A DNA stretch of 64,000 nucleotides, from contig CBFGRV010000009.1 in assembly GCA_965651265.1 (NCBI GenBank), positions 20,184-84,183 on the forward strand, in the 5' to 3' direction. The position numbers and the translations under genes were made by a program. The DNA comes from CBFGRV01 sp965651265 (GTDB lineage Bacteria > Bacteroidota > Rhodothermia > Rhodothermales > VXPQ01). Under the pieces are notes generated by a model. It did no database searches, had not been told where the DNA came from, and saw only the letters and a list, made by a program, of their open reading frames with translations. Below are positions 33,762-42,663 of this stretch, in pieces. Each line of letters begins with the position of its first letter. The first letter of the stretch is position 1.

Positions 33762-35036
33762 TTATCGCTGTGCCACTGCTTTGCGGAGGATGCCTGTCAG
33801 CACTTTGGCGTCGCCGTCGTTGGGCGCCGGCTCGAGACCCAGCAGCTCGCACATCACGTCGTACAGGTGCACGATTTCGAAGGCGTCCACGGTTTCGCCC
33901 GATTTGAACGCGGGCCCGTGCGCGATGAAGATGCCGCCCATGGATTCGGCCAGATTGTCGTAGCCGTGGGCGCCTCCCCTGAAGCGATCCGGGTTCTCCT
34001 CGTGAGAAGCTCGCGTCGTGATTACCCATCCCTCATCGGCAACCGCGATGAGGGGCGGAGTTCGAGGATGGTCCAGATGGAAACGCTCCGGCAACTCGTC
34101 CTTGCGAAAGACTTCGAGGTGGGGATTGCGGCTCAGCGCATCGTAGATCTCGTCGGCATGACCTTCCGGTGGATACATCATTAGAACGGGACTGAAATCA
34201 ACGATGTGCGCCTCGTCCGGATCAAAATAGTCATCCAGAATGATGACCCTCTCCGGCGACGTCGCGGCCATGCCATGATCCGAGGTGATGATGAGATTCA
34301 CTTCGTCCAAAGTCCCTCGATCCTCCAGTCCCGCCACGAGCTGACCCAGATAGGCGTCAACTCGCTCTATCGCCTCCTCCACTTCACGCGAATCCGGCCC
34401 GTGCCGATGGCCGGCCCCATCCACATCACTGAAGTACAGCGTGATGATGTCGGGGCGTTCGTCCTTCGGGGCATCCAGCCACGCGAGAACCTGTTCGATG
34501 CGCTCCTCGCCCGGAATGCGGCCATCATACTCGAACCAGTAGGTCGGCCGGATGCCCTGGATCGGCGCCTCCGAGCCGGGCCAGAAATACGTGGCGGCCG
34601 TGCGGCCCTGCTTCTCGGCCGTCACCCAGATCGGCTCGCCGCCCCACCAACGCTGATCGATAATGGCCTCGCGCAGGGAAAGGCTGAAGCGCGCGTCCAT
34701 CTCCGCGTCGTACATCGTGTTCGAGATGATGCCGTGATGCTCCGGATAGAGGCCCGTCACGGCCGAGTAGTGACTGGGGAAGGTCTTACTGGGAAATACG
34801 GGGATCAGCCGATCCGCCTGAACGCCGCGTGCTGCCAATCTCTGCAGCGTGGGCGGCGCATACCTTTCGATGTAGTCCCATCGAAAGCCGTCGAGGGAGA
34901 TCAGGATGAGCGGCGGATGTCCATCGGAAACATCCGGAGTCCTCGCGGGCGGGCGGCCGCAGGCGGATAATCCGAGGATCAGGAGGGCGAGAAGGGCCGC
35001 CAGACGGCGGCTGAAGATGTCGTCCTGGCGAAACAT
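33762..35036 (-). CDS. Nucleotide pyrophosphatase/phosphodiesterase-family lipoprotein
   Basis: Exported enzyme of the alkaline phosphatase superfamily, 424 residues, with a lipobox L-S-A-C (Cys 26). The zinc-binding Asp is in L-I-S-L-D-G-F near residue 45. The nucleophile Thr sits in SKTFPSHYSAVTGLYPEHHG, the NPP-type motif also seen in animal ecto-nucleotide pyrophosphatases. Further zinc ligands are in Y-F-S-D-V-D-G-A-G-H-R-H-G-P, T-S-D-H-G-M and G-A-H-G-Y-D. It probably hydrolyses phosphodiesters such as nucleotides or lipid head groups in the periplasm. It forms a two-gene unit with the HAD hydrolase. Confidence 0.9.
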   Translation of the reverse strand: MFRQDDIFSRRLAALLALLILGLSACGRPPARTPDVSDGHPPLILISLDGFRWDYIERYAPPTLQRLAARGVQADRLIPVFPSKTFPSHYSAVTGLYPEHHGIISNTMYDAEMDARFSLSLREAIIDQRWWGGEPIWVTAEKQGRTAATYFWPGSEAPIQGIRPTYWFEYDGRIPGEERIEQVLAWLDAPKDERPDIITLYFSDVDGAGHRHGPDSREVEEAIERVDAYLGQLVAGLEDRGTLDEVNLIITSDHGMAATSPERVIILDDYFDPDEAHIVDFSPVLMMYPPEGHADEIYDALSRNPHLEVFRKDELPERFHLDHPRTPPLIAVADEGWVITTRASHEENPDRFRGGAHGYDNLAESMGGIFIAHGPAFKSGETVDAFEIVHLYDVMCELLGLEPAPNDGDAKVLTGILRKAVAQR

Positions 35037-35146
35037 GAGGCACGTAATCTGCAAGTCCCGCGCCGTGTACGGCCAAGACAGTCGGCAGATCCAGCTTCGG
35101 CGACCTCCGAATCCGGAATGTCAGTCGCGCCGCGAAAGAAAGAGTG

Positions 35147-35446
35147 TCAGTCGCGTCCGAAGAAGTAGTAGAGAATGCATCCCAGAACGGGAGCCAGGAT
35201 GATGAGCAGCATCCAGAGCACCTTGTTGGCCGTCGATCGCGTGCTGCCGGCCAACTCAATGATTGCCACGACGTCCAGCACGACCACCACGACCCCACAG
35301 CAGCTCAACGTCCAGAAATTACTCACGCGCTCGAAGAGATTCGGTCCGCAGCCGGCAAGCATGGTGCCGAGCACGAAAAGGGTGAGCACGCCCAGGATCC
35401 GGCCGGTAGCGCGAGGAATCGAAGTGGTGTAATCCGTCATTTGCAT
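35147..35446 (-). CDS. PLDc_N-domain small membrane protein
   Basis: A 99-residue inner-membrane protein with two to three hydrophobic spans: about residues 16-34, 45-66 and 75-95. The C-terminal part, W-M-L-L-I-I-L-A-P-V-L-G-C-I-L-Y-Y-F-F-G-R-D, matches the PLDc_N domain found at the start of cardiolipin synthases and as stand-alone proteins. There is no catalytic PLD motif. Function unknown; these proteins often pair with envelope genes. It lies upstream of the phosphodiesterase gene on the same strand. Confidence 0.75.
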   Translation of the reverse strand: MQMTDYTTSIPRATGRILGVLTLFVLGTMLAGCGPNLFERVSNFWTLSCCGVVVVVLDVVAIIELAGSTRSTANKVLWMLLIILAPVLGCILYYFFGRD

Positions 35447-35583
35447 CGATGGCTAAAGCTTTCGCGGTGGCTGATACCGAGGCGCCGGTATTTACGAACC
35501 CGGCTACAAACGTGCACTACGCCGCCACGGAAAGACAGGTTACGTTCGATCCTGGTCGAGAATGGATTGATGCTTCACGTCCG

Positions 35584-35655
35584 GGCGGCGAGCTACCGAG
35601 CGGAACCGCTCCTGAACCGCCCCTGTTCTACAGCGCCCTGTTCAGGAGAGCCGCC
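35584..35655 (+). other. Nested inverted repeat in the dusB leader
   Basis: Two nested stems: GGCGGC (35584-35589) with GCCGCC (35650-35655), and a perfect nine-base CTCCTGAAC (35609-35617) with GTTCAGGAG (35640-35648). An AGCGGAACCGCT palindrome lies between. The 263 bases between the PLDc_N gene and dusB hold no convincing gene. The structure is about 55 bases before the dusB ATG, so it may be a 5' leader element, or an intergenic repeat. Confidence 0.4.
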
Positions 35656-35709
35656 GGTGGCCGAACGCCGGCGTCCTGACGAGGCCAATCACGCCCCTAG
35701 CTTGCCGAA

Positions 35710-36768
35710 ATGAACATCGGTCCCATCACATTCGAAAAGCGACCGCTCTTTCTTGCTCCCATGGAGGACGTGAGCGATCCGCCGTTTCGCATTCTGTGCA
35801 AACGGTACGGGGCGAATATGCTTTACACCGAGTTTATCTCAAGCGGCGGGCTCATCTACGATGCAGATGATTCACTACAGAAGCTCGACATCTTCGAGGA
35901 GGAGCGCCCTGTCGGTATCCAGATTTTTGGTGGGGATGTCGAGCAGGTTCGCGAGGCCGTCAAGCTCGTCGATCGCGCCAACCCCGATGTAATAGACATC
36001 AACTTCGGTTGCCCGGTCAAGAAGGTGGTGTGCAAGGATGGCGGTGCGGGGATTCTGCGCGACGTGCCGAAGATGCTTCGGATCACGGAGGCCGTTCTCG
36101 AGGAGGCCAACCGGCCCGTGACGGTGAAGACGCGGCTCGGCTGGAACGATCAGTCGATTCGCATTCTGGATGTGGCGCGGATGCTGGAGGATGTGGGAAT
36201 TGCTGCCCTTGCCCTGCACGCGCGCACGCGCGCCCAGATGTACAAGGGCGATGCTCGATGGGAGTGGCTGCGGCGCGTCCGGAATGAGGCCCTCCGCAAC
36301 ATCCCTCTCGTCGGCAACGGGGACGCCTCCACGCCCGAAAAGATCAAGGAGATGTTCGATCAGACGGGTGTGGATGCCGTCATGATCGGGCGCGGTGCCA
36401 TCGGCAACCCCTGGATTTTCCGGGACGCAAAGCGCTACATGGAAACGGGTGAGCTTCCGCCGCCACCGAGTTGGGAAGAGCGACTCGCCGTCGTAGCCGA
36501 GCATCTTACCTTGAAGTGCGAGTGGCTGGGCGAGCGCAAGGGTGTCATGGAAATGCGCCGCCATTACGGAGGGTACTTCAAGGGTTTCCGCAACGCGAGC
36601 AGCCTGCGGGCGGCGCTCATGGACAAAGAAGGCCGAGATGACGTGCTCGAAGTGCTGCTGAATTTCCGAGAGGACGAGCCGGAGATCCACGTCCCTGTGC
36701 GGTCGCTCGCCGAGCGAAAGAAGGTGAAGCCCGTCAAGATCGCCGGTTTGCCCGCCGGCGTCGTCTGA
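35710..36768 (+). CDS. dusB: tRNA-dihydrouridine synthase
   Basis: FMN-dependent reductase of 352 residues that reduces specific uridines in the tRNA D-loop. The TIM-barrel start has F-L-A-P-M-E-D-V-S-D-P-P-F-R, the catalytic Cys is in D-I-N-F-G-C-P-V-K-K, and K-T-R-L-G-W near residue 140 contacts FMN. H-A-R-T-R-A-Q-M-Y-K-G and I-G-R-G-A-I-G-N-P-W-I-F complete the FMN site. The length fits DusB. The last 35 bases overlap the convergent DUF445 gene. Confidence 0.94.
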   Translation: MNIGPITFEKRPLFLAPMEDVSDPPFRILCKRYGANMLYTEFISSGGLIYDADDSLQKLDIFEEERPVGIQIFGGDVEQVREAVKLVDRANPDVIDINFGCPVKKVVCKDGGAGILRDVPKMLRITEAVLEEANRPVTVKTRLGWNDQSIRILDVARMLEDVGIAALALHARTRAQMYKGDARWEWLRRVRNEALRNIPLVGNGDASTPEKIKEMFDQTGVDAVMIGRGAIGNPWIFRDAKRYMETGELPPPPSWEERLAVVAEHLTLKCEWLGERKGVMEMRRHYGGYFKGFRNASSLRAALMDKEGRDDVLEVLLNFREDEPEIHVPVRSLAERKKVKPVKIAGLPAGVV

Positions 36769-37954
36769 ACAGCGTCTCGTCGATCAGAAATAGGGTTCCG
36801 CCGATAAGAAAGAAGGTGCCGAGCGCGAGAAACGGACGCCAGATGACGAGGCCACCGATCGCGCCCAGCACGCCTCCCAGGTATTTGATGTAGTTCAGCT
36901 GCTCGTTGGAGGTCGATTTGATGAGCACTTCGAGCTTCCGTTCGTCGTACTCGCGCATATTCCCGACAATCATCTCGTAGATGTCGAGATTTCCGACGAA
37001 ACCGAGAACGGCCCGCGTGACCCATTCTTCTATGTCGGCGGAGCGAGCCTCGATTTTCTCCGGGATGCGATCCAGGAGCGCATCGATCTGATCCAGGGCC
37101 GCATCCAATGATCCGGGTAGCTCCCGCACGGCATGCTCGATGCGTCGCCGATAGTCCTCCTCGTTGATGAAGCGGTAGGCGCGGAGCGCCAGGCCCCCCA
37201 GGCCGTGCCCGGCCAGATCCTCCAGCTTCTCCTCGATGAACGTCATGATCCGCTGTCGTACTTCGTCGGACGACAGGATCTGGTCGAGATAGTCGGCCGT
37301 CAGTGCCTTGAGCTCCTGCCGAAACTCGGGATCCTCTACGACCCCGCGCGTGACCGTCAGCGAGATGTCGCGATATCGACCGATGATGCCGCTTTCTTCG
37401 ATCTTCTCCTTGATGATTTGCTCGTTGATGAGCTCATCCGAAACGGCCCGGGCCAGCCGATAGATCACGCGGTCGCGCTGAGCCGGTATCAGGCCCTGCC
37501 CGAAGATCGGCCGCCGCTCCCGCGGGTTGAAGAGCATCGTGATGGCCAGCCAGTTCGTGATGAACCCGATCAGACCGCTCACGGAGATGATGCGAAGAAG
37601 TCCCTGGAGACTGAGTGAGCTGTCACCGGCTGCGAGGGCGACGCCATTGAAATCCCAGAAAAAACTGACGACGAAAAGGGCGACAAGCAGTATAGGAACG
37701 AGGCGCAGATAGGGTAAGAGACGCGCGTGAGTGCCAACCACGCGTGGAGGCTCGGGCACACCTCCCTGTTTCTGCGGCAGCGGGGGCATGTGCCGCCGCA
37801 CATAGCGTCCAAGCATCTGTCGGAGGTCCCGCGCCCGCGTCCTCGTCAGCACCTTTGCCTCTTCGACGGAGGCCTGATTAGACCCATGCTCCGGTGAGGA
37901 CGGCTCCTCGCCTACCAGGTGATCCCGGCCTTTGGGGAGCCCCTCATCCATCAT
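36734..37954 (-). CDS. DUF445-family membrane protein
   Basis: A 406-residue protein with two membrane spans near residues 85-105 and 120-140, a long helical central domain with many charged residues, and a third hydrophobic segment close to the C-terminus (residues about 365-395). The N-W-L-A-I-T-M-L-F-N-P segment after the second span is the DUF445 hallmark (N-x-x-A-x-x-x-x-F-x-P). The N-terminal 85 residues are hydrophilic and Pro-rich, longer than in most family members. Function is unknown in this family. It overlaps dusB at its 3' end and starts 15 bases after the HD-domain gene's 3' end. Confidence 0.85.
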   Translation of the reverse strand: MMDEGLPKGRDHLVGEEPSSPEHGSNQASVEEAKVLTRTRARDLRQMLGRYVRRHMPPLPQKQGGVPEPPRVVGTHARLLPYLRLVPILLVALFVVSFFWDFNGVALAAGDSSLSLQGLLRIISVSGLIGFITNWLAITMLFNPRERRPIFGQGLIPAQRDRVIYRLARAVSDELINEQIIKEKIEESGIIGRYRDISLTVTRGVVEDPEFRQELKALTADYLDQILSSDEVRQRIMTFIEEKLEDLAGHGLGGLALRAYRFINEEDYRRRIEHAVRELPGSLDAALDQIDALLDRIPEKIEARSADIEEWVTRAVLGFVGNLDIYEMIVGNMREYDERKLEVLIKSTSNEQLNYIKYLGGVLGAIGGLVIWRPFLALGTFFLIGGTLFLIDETLFRRRRRANRRS

Positions 37955-37969
37955 CCACTTCGCTGTCTA

Positions 37970-38536
37970 CTACGACTGTTCGGAAGTGAGTCCGAGGCGA
38001 TGGGCCTGCTTCTTCATCCCATCGATCACATTCTGGATGTGTTCGTTGAGATCGACGCCCAGCTCCTCGGCACCACGCCGGATGTCCTCACGGGAGACGG
38101 CGGCCGCAAACGCTTTGTCTTTCAGCTTCTTCCGAACCGATTTGCTCTCCATCCCCTCCAGCTTCGTGGGCCGCACATAGGCGACCGCCGTGATGAACCC
38201 GGCGAGCTCGTCCACGGCATACAGGGCCCTGGCGAGGAGCGTCTCGCGCGGCGTTCCGGAGTAATCGGCGTGGCCCAGGATGGCCTCCAGCATCACGTCG
38301 GGGTAGCCCAGTTCGCGCAGTACTCTGACGCCTACGAACGGATGTTCCTCGAGTGTCGGATGCTTCTCGTAGTCCAGGTCGTGAAGTAGTCCCGTCATCC
38401 TCCAGAGTTCGACATCCTGATCGAAAAGGCGGGCATAGTGCTCCATTCCGGCCTCCACGGCATAGGCATGCCATCGGAGGCTGGCCGTTTTCGTCCATTC
38501 ATGGAAAAGCTTCAGGGCGTCTTCGTAGCCGGGCAT
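37970..38536 (-). CDS. HD-domain phosphohydrolase-like protein
   Basis: A 188-residue cytosolic protein with an HD fold. The metal-binding His is in R-W-H-A-Y-A-V near residue 23, and the H-D pair in G-L-L-H-D-L-D-Y-E near residue 50. Further candidate ligands are E-H-P-F-V-G near residue 63 and H-A-D-Y-S-G near residue 90. It is related to predicted hydrolases annotated only as HDIG/HDOD-type. The gene is wedged between mlaD (3 bases away) and DUF445 on the same strand, so it shares transcription with the lipid transport genes, but a functional link is only inferred. Confidence 0.8.
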   Translation of the reverse strand: MPGYEDALKLFHEWTKTASLRWHAYAVEAGMEHYARLFDQDVELWRMTGLLHDLDYEKHPTLEEHPFVGVRVLRELGYPDVMLEAILGHADYSGTPRETLLARALYAVDELAGFITAVAYVRPTKLEGMESKSVRKKLKDKAFAAAVSREDIRRGAEELGVDLNEHIQNVIDGMKKQAHRLGLTSEQS

Positions 38537-38539
38537 GGC

Positions 38540-39472
38540 TCAGAAGATGTCTACCAGAGACATGTGGCGAAGATATCGACCGGGGTCTTGCCGGATCGCC
38601 TCCAGGAGCGCATTCAGATTCATGGCCGCGGAATCCAGGCGGGCGTACAGGCCTGGATCGTTGACCAGCCTGGCAAACGTTCCCTCGCCCGTGTTCATCT
38701 TAACGAGGATCTCGTCGAGGGTCGAGGCGGCTCCCTCCAGAGCGGTCAGGCTGGTTTCGAGCTGCTGCAGGGACCTGTTCAGATTCCGGACGGCGAGCGC
38801 CAGAGAGTCGCGATTCTCCGTGGAGAAGGCGCTCATGTCTCCGGTGAAGCGGCGCAGGTTGGCGACGGTTTCGGTGACCTCGACCTGTTGTGCTCGAATG
38901 AGCGCCTCGAGCGATGTGGCCGCCTGCTGAAAGGAGCGGAGCGTCTCGCGAACGTCGGAATTGGCGTTCTCGAGCAGAACGTCCGCGTTCTCGAACGTGC
39001 TGTTGGCGTTCGCCAGCACGGCTTCCACGCTGTTCGTCAGGGCCGGTGCTCGGTCGGTTACCATATCGAAGATACTCTCACCCGGCTGCCCCGGGATAAA
39101 CCCGCCCTCCGGGACAACCTCTGTGCCGGGCGTGCCAAGGTGCACGGTCATGTGCGGGCTGCCCAGGGCCGCGAAGCCGCCGACGGTGGCGTAGGAACCC
39201 GCAGGGATCGAAATGTCACCATCCACATGAAAGCGAACGTGCACTCGGCCGGACTCCGAGTCGAGCTTCACGTCGTCGACGCCGCCCACGCGCACGCCGT
39301 TGATGCGCACGGCGCTGCCGGGTTGCAGGCCGCCCGCATCATCAAAGGCTGTATTCAGAGCGTACGTGCCGCCGAAAAGGGGCAGATCCCGGAAGTAACG
39401 GACGCCCAGAATCAAAATCACAGCCGCGACAACGAGCGAGATTCCTACGGTGATCTCCTTCGAATATTTCAC
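38540..39472 (-). CDS. mlaD: MCE/MlaD-family lipid-transport protein
   Basis: Periplasmic, membrane-anchored substrate-binding protein of an Mla-type phospholipid transporter; 310 residues. One N-terminal span (residues 7-26) anchors it. The MCE domain follows at about residues 36-115, with Y-A-L-N-T-A-F-D-D-A-G-G-L-Q-P-G-S-A-V-R-I-N-G-V-R-V-G near its start. The remaining C-terminal 190 residues are a long alpha-helical needle-like region. MCE proteins form hexameric rings that channel lipids. The gene is third in the mlaE-mlaF-mlaD order on the minus strand. Confidence 0.92.
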   Translation of the reverse strand: MKYSKEITVGISLVVAAVILILGVRYFRDLPLFGGTYALNTAFDDAGGLQPGSAVRINGVRVGGVDDVKLDSESGRVHVRFHVDGDISIPAGSYATVGGFAALGSPHMTVHLGTPGTEVVPEGGFIPGQPGESIFDMVTDRAPALTNSVEAVLANANSTFENADVLLENANSDVRETLRSFQQAATSLEALIRAQQVEVTETVANLRRFTGDMSAFSTENRDSLALAVRNLNRSLQQLETSLTALEGAASTLDEILVKMNTGEGTFARLVNDPGLYARLDSAAMNLNALLEAIRQDPGRYLRHMSLVDIF

Positions 39473-39484
39473 GATGTCGTGCTG

Positions 39485-40255
39485 TTAAGTGTTGATTTGG
39501 GCGGCATACCGATCGGCGCTGCCGATCTTGTACTCGTTGGCGCGAACGAACTCAAGCAGGATCTCGTCGTTGCTTTCGTGCAGGTCGTCGACGGTCCCGG
39601 TCCAGTGGATACGGCCCCGATAGACGAACGCGATGCGGTCGGCGATCGAAAGAACCGAATGCATGTCGTGGGTGATGACGATGCTCGTGACGTTGAGGTG
39701 ATTGTTCAAGGCGTTGATGAGCTCATCGATGCGGTTGGATGTCTCCGGATCGAGGCCGCTAGTCGGCTCATCGTAGATGATGTATTTCGGTTCGAGCGAG
39801 ATGGCACGGGCAAGGGCCACGCGCTTTTGCATCCCACCGGATAGCTCCGAGGGTTTCTTGGTTTCGATGCCCTCGAGCTGCACCATCTCCAGGCACTCGC
39901 GCACGCGGCGCCGAACTTCCGCCTCATTGGCGTCGGAGAAGGTGCGAAGCGGAAAGGCGATGTTGTCGAAGGCCGTCATCGAATCGAACAGCGCTCCCCC
40001 CTGGAAGAGCACGCCGAACTGGCGCCGAACGCGGCGCAGCTCCTTGTAGGAGACCTCGTTGATGTCGACGTCATCAACGATGACGCGGCCACGATCGGGT
40101 TTGAGCAGGCCGATGATGTGTTTCATGAGCACGCTCTTGCCCGAGCCCGACCTACCGATGATGGCGAGCGTCTCCCCCTCGTGGATGTTGAGCGAGACGT
40201 CGTCGAGAACGACCTGGTCCTCGAAGCTTTTGTATATGTGATCGACTATGATCAT
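39485..40255 (-). CDS. mlaF: MlaF-type ABC transporter ATPase
   Basis: Cytosolic ATPase of 256 residues driving the Mla transporter. Walker A is GRSGSGKS near residue 35, the signature LSGGMQKRVALARAI near residue 138, Walker B I-I-Y-D-E-P-T-S-G-L-D-P near residue 160, and the switch H-D-M-H-S near residue 200. The G-G-M-Q-K-R pattern is the form seen in MlaF/TTG2A proteins. Twelve bases separate its 3' end from the mlaD start and 18 bases separate it from mlaE. Confidence 0.94.
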   Translation of the reverse strand: MIIVDHIYKSFEDQVVLDDVSLNIHEGETLAIIGRSGSGKSVLMKHIIGLLKPDRGRVIVDDVDINEVSYKELRRVRRQFGVLFQGGALFDSMTAFDNIAFPLRTFSDANEAEVRRRVRECLEMVQLEGIETKKPSELSGGMQKRVALARAISLEPKYIIYDEPTSGLDPETSNRIDELINALNNHLNVTSIVITHDMHSVLSIADRIAFVYRGRIHWTGTVDDLHESNDEILLEFVRANEYKIGSADRYAAQINT

Positions 40256-40273
40256 GGGTCGCGGATGCTCGAG

Positions 40274-41035
40274 CTAGAGGAGCATCATGGCCAGAACCAA
40301 ATCAGCAACCAGGATGAACACGCAACTCGTGACGGCTGCCTGCGTGGTGCTCTTGCCGACGCCCTCTGCGCCTCCCGCGGTAAAGTACCCCTTGTAGCAC
40401 GAGATCGACGTTATCAAGAACCCGAAGACGACGGCCTTGATCAGGCCGAATACGGCGTCAAACGGCCTGAAAAAGTCACGCGCGCCCTGCACAAACTCAC
40501 CCGTCGTCAAGTAGTTGCCCAGGTTGGCGACCAGCAAGCCGCCGCTGATGCCCACGAAGCAGGCCGCCACGTAGAGCATCGGAAACATGAAAATGCCGGC
40601 CAGCACACGGGGCGCGATGAGATAGCTCACCGAATTGAGGCCCATCGCTTCGAGCGCGTCGATCTGCTCGGTCACCCGCATGGTTCCGAGCTCGGCGGCA
40701 ATGCGCGCGCCGACGCGCCCGGCCAGGATGAAGCCCGTTACCACGGCCCCCAGCTCGAGGATCATCGACGGAGCCACTATGGCGCCTATCACGGTCTTGG
40801 GGATGAAGGGAGACACGAGCTGATACGAGGCCTGCACCGTCGTCACCGCGCCGGAGAACGCCGCGGCGAGCGTTACGATCGGCAGCGACTCGATGCCGAT
40901 CTTCATCATCTGATCGATCACATTGATCCGGTAGGTACGAAAATCGTCGAGCGATACAAACGCATTGACGAGCAGGAGAATATACCTGCCCAGAATCCCG
41001 AACGGCTTGAGGATCCAGGTGATCGGATAGGTCAT
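40274..41035 (-). CDS. mlaE: MlaE-type ABC transporter permease
   Basis: Inner-membrane permease of 253 residues with five to six spans, the partner of MlaF and MlaD. The family segments are G-A-V-T-T-V-Q-A-S-Y-Q-L near residue 63, L-G-A-V-V-T-G-F-I-L-A-G-R-V-G-A-R-I-A-A-E-L-G near residue 95, and P-R-V-L-A-G near residue 140. The set exports or imports phospholipids between the membranes. MlaA, MlaB and MlaC genes are not in the window. The mlaE start is 186 bases from radA, which is divergent. Confidence 0.93.
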   Translation of the reverse strand: MTYPITWILKPFGILGRYILLLVNAFVSLDDFRTYRINVIDQMMKIGIESLPIVTLAAAFSGAVTTVQASYQLVSPFIPKTVIGAIVAPSMILELGAVVTGFILAGRVGARIAAELGTMRVTEQIDALEAMGLNSVSYLIAPRVLAGIFMFPMLYVAACFVGISGGLLVANLGNYLTTGEFVQGARDFFRPFDAVFGLIKAVVFGFLITSISCYKGYFTAGGAEGVGKSTTQAAVTSCVFILVADLVLAMMLL

Positions 41036-41221
41036 GAAGGGCCAACTGCGAATGGGAGAGGGGCGATATGAGCAGATGCGCGGAATGGTTCCGCCATGGG
41101 CGCGGAGTCAGCGAGCTTGTGAATTCCCCGATGCTCAGGTTATATCGGACGACGGCACGGTGTCATATGGTGTAGCGATCCTTGACGAAAGCCTCGAAAA
41201 AATCGCGCTTGCAGGATGTAG

Positions 41222-42583
41222 ATGGCAAAGACCCGAACACGTTTTGTATGTCAGGAGTGCGGACACTTGGCGCACCGGTGGGCGGGGCAGTGCCCACAGT
41301 GTGAGTCGTGGAACGCCTTCGTCGAAGAGATTTCGCCGAACGGGGTGAGGGCCCACGTCTCGACGTTGCAGGCCGAGGCGAGCACACGGGTGCACCCGAC
41401 GCCGCTTCATGAGGTTGAGCTCGGGATGGAAACCCGCATTCGAACAGGCGTGATCGAGCTCGATAGGGTGCTCGGAGGAGGCATTATGCATGGATCACTC
41501 GTCCTGATTGCGGGCGATCCGGGCATCGGCAAGAGCACTCTGATGACGGAGATGGGCAAGTACCTGCCAGACCACCGGATCCTGTATGTTACGGGCGAAG
41601 AATCCGTGCGCCAGGTGCGGCTAAGAGCGGAGAGGCTCGGGGTGGAATCCGAGCGGTTTCTTCTGCTTGCCGAAACGAATGTGGAAGCGATCATTGCAGC
41701 GGCCCAGGAGACGGAGCCGGATGTCATGATTGTCGACTCCATCCAAACGGTATTCCGGCCCGACGTGCAGAGCGCTCCGGGTTCGGTGAGCCAGGTGCGC
41801 GAGAGCGCCGCTGCGCTACTCCAGCTCACGAAGCAGATGGATTTTCCGACGTTCCTGGTCGGACATGTCACGAAGCAGGGCTCGATCGCGGGTCCGCGTG
41901 TTCTCGAGCACATGGTCGACACGGTGCTGCACTTCGAGGGGGATCGCCACCATGCCTACCGAATCGTTCGCAGTGTCAAGAATCGGTTTGGCGCCGCGAA
42001 TGAGATCGGAGTGTTCGAGATGAGCGAGAATGGACTCCGGGAAGTGCGCAATCCGAGCGAAATCTTCCTCTCCGAACGCGGCTACGACATCAGCGGGACG
42101 ACCGTCGTTGGGGCGATGGAGGGCACGCGACCTGTACTGGTCGAAATCCAGGCGCTCGTCACTTCTGCATCCTACGGAACGCCACAGCGCACGACGACCG
42201 GCTTTGATTCGAAGCGATTGCAGATGTTGCTCGCCGTCCTCGAGAAACGAGAGGGGATGCCGCTGTCCACACAGGATGTGTTCGTGAACGTCGCCGGAGG
42301 TGTCCGTTTGGACGAGCCTGCCGTGGACCTGGGCGTAGCCATCGCTGTCGCCTCTTCGTTTCGTGACCGCGAGATCGACCGGCAGACACTCTTCGTGGGC
42401 GAGATCGGGCTCGGAGGCGAGCTACGAGCGATCGGACTCGTAGAACCGCGGATCAAGGAGGCGGCCAAACTCGGATTCCGGCGTATCGTATTGCCGCGGT
42501 CCAATGCAAAGAATGCACGCTTCGACGGCGTGGAGATCATAGGAGCCGAGCGGCTACACGATGTTCTCGACTTGATGCTGTGA
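41222..42583 (+). CDS. radA: DNA repair protein RadA (Sms)
   Basis: A 453-residue recombination factor that aids branch migration with RecA. Four N-terminal cysteines form a zinc finger in C-Q-E-C-G and C-P-Q-C-E. The RecA-like ATPase domain has Walker A G-D-P-G-I-G-K-S-T near residue 98 and the RadA-specific K-N-R-F-G motif near residue 254. The C-terminal Lon-like domain includes F-V-N-V-A-G-G and E-I-G-L-G-G-E-L-R. Length and order fit the family. The gene starts a single plus-strand unit, divergent from mlaE. Confidence 0.96.
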   Translation: MAKTRTRFVCQECGHLAHRWAGQCPQCESWNAFVEEISPNGVRAHVSTLQAEASTRVHPTPLHEVELGMETRIRTGVIELDRVLGGGIMHGSLVLIAGDPGIGKSTLMTEMGKYLPDHRILYVTGEESVRQVRLRAERLGVESERFLLLAETNVEAIIAAAQETEPDVMIVDSIQTVFRPDVQSAPGSVSQVRESAAALLQLTKQMDFPTFLVGHVTKQGSIAGPRVLEHMVDTVLHFEGDRHHAYRIVRSVKNRFGAANEIGVFEMSENGLREVRNPSEIFLSERGYDISGTTVVGAMEGTRPVLVEIQALVTSASYGTPQRTTTGFDSKRLQMLLAVLEKREGMPLSTQDVFVNVAGGVRLDEPAVDLGVAIAVASSFRDREIDRQTLFVGEIGLGGELRAIGLVEPRIKEAAKLGFRRIVLPRSNAKNARFDGVEIIGAERLHDVLDLML

Positions 42584-42663
42584 ACTGTAAAGAGCGACTC
42601 CAGCTTCGCCTTGATATTCCGAATCAATGAAGCGCGGATCGGAGCTCGCCTCGATGCCGCGAA

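Noticed and set aside
35449..35679. A 76-codon plus-strand frame before dusB
   Set aside because: It overlaps the nested inverted repeat and has unstructured composition; no start signal.
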